DNA of 33,548 nucleotides from Flavobacteriales bacterium (GTDB taxonomy: Bacteria; Bacteroidota; Bacteroidia; Flavobacteriales_D; JAHECK01). Below, piece by piece: positions 33,439 to 33,548 of the stretch. The stretch spans positions 1 through 33,548 of the forward strand of contig JAUVAY010000011.1 in assembly GCA_030591505.1 (NCBI GenBank). The letters are read 5' to 3'. The notes beneath the pieces were generated by a model, which saw nothing but the letters and a program-made list of their open reading frames with translations, ran no database searches and had not been told where the DNA came from. The position numbers and the translations under genes are program-made. How positions within the stretch are numbered: position 1 is the stretch's first letter; every line of letters starts with the position of its first letter.

Positions 33439-33548
33439 ATGGTTAAAAAACAACAACTTAATATTGGAGGAATGACGTGTGCCGCATGTTCAGCAAGTGT
33501 AGCAAAAGCTGTCAATGATCTCGATGGTGTTAATGCATCGGTAAATCT
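33439..33548 (+). CDS. Heavy-metal-associated domain protein, probably copper P-type ATPase, 3'-partial
   Basis: Only the first 36 residues are in the window. They contain GGMTCAACSASVAKAV (residues 10-25), the metal-binding MTCxxC loop of HMA domains. The doubled small residues after it (CAACSASV) are typical of the N-terminus of copper-exporting P1B ATPases such as CopA. A stand-alone copper chaperone is the alternative and would be only about 70 residues; the sequence beyond the window would decide. ATG is preceded by TTG and a candidate promoter 39 bases upstream. Confidence 0.8.
   Translation, partial: MVKKQQLNIGGMTCAACSASVAKAVNDLDGVNASVN

Overview
The window looks like chromosomal DNA of a member of the Bacteroidota, most likely a Flavobacteriales- or Cytophagales-type marine or freshwater bacterium. 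The evidence is the AT-rich sequence, a large secreted protein with a type IX secretion sorting tail, many secreted proteins whose signal peptides end in AQ, A-rich leaders instead of strong Shine-Dalgarno sites, and repeated TAnnTTTG elements (the Bacteroidota -7 promoter box) ahead of genes. I see no rRNA, tRNA, CRISPR array, prophage or complete insertion sequence. Species-level placement is not possible from the sequence alone.

Layout. (1) 1-3858 (+): a tightly packed serine/PLP operon, serC (5' end outside the window), serA, a DUF1015 protein and a YggS-type PLP-binding protein. (2) 3884-7192 (+): a 1102-residue secreted BNR-repeat/GEVED/T9SS protein. (3) 7377-10729 (-): a membrane TPR-coiled-coil adenylate cyclase translationally coupled through a TTG start to a CDF-type cation transporter. 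(4) 10798-12649: a small helical protein, an LpxL-like acyltransferase and a small outer-membrane protein. (5) 12895-16595 (-): an accessory-looking unit of a cyclase-TolB-like-TPR-AraC fusion regulator, an MDR oxidoreductase and a decayed DUF4386 gene. (6) 16992-19701 (-): an MsbA-like ABC exporter and a GT2 glycosyltransferase. (7) 19840-22007 (+): a 2-oxoglutarate/Fe(II) oxygenase-like protein, an acyl-CoA thioesterase and two tandem SiaC-like (DUF1987) proteins. (8) 22019-26325 (-): a TroABCD-like manganese/zinc ABC transporter operon in which one permease carries a fused DtxR/MntR-like domain, with smpB as the last gene. (9) 26511-33548: an SPFH protein, a DsbD with duplicated N-terminal domain, RarA, a Ppx/GppA phosphatase, a secreted hypothetical protein and the start of a copper-type P-ATPase or HMA protein.

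How the genes work together. The serine operon has an oxidation and a transamination step but no SerB-like phosphatase in view, so the DUF1015 protein is the obvious candidate for a link between phosphoserine and serine. The metal operon appears self-sensing: a DtxR-like box lies upstream of the binding-protein gene and a metal-sensing domain is built into the permease. The cyclase-AraC fusion lies directly upstream of the oxidoreductase gene, and an inverted repeat sits about where its -33 element should be, suggesting a local regulatory circuit. Several -7 boxes lie only 4-8 nt from start codons, suggesting leaderless mRNAs. Intergenic gaps between convergent genes hold short hairpins and 7- or 11-bp degenerate tandem repeats of the kind dispersed in Bacteroidota genomes.
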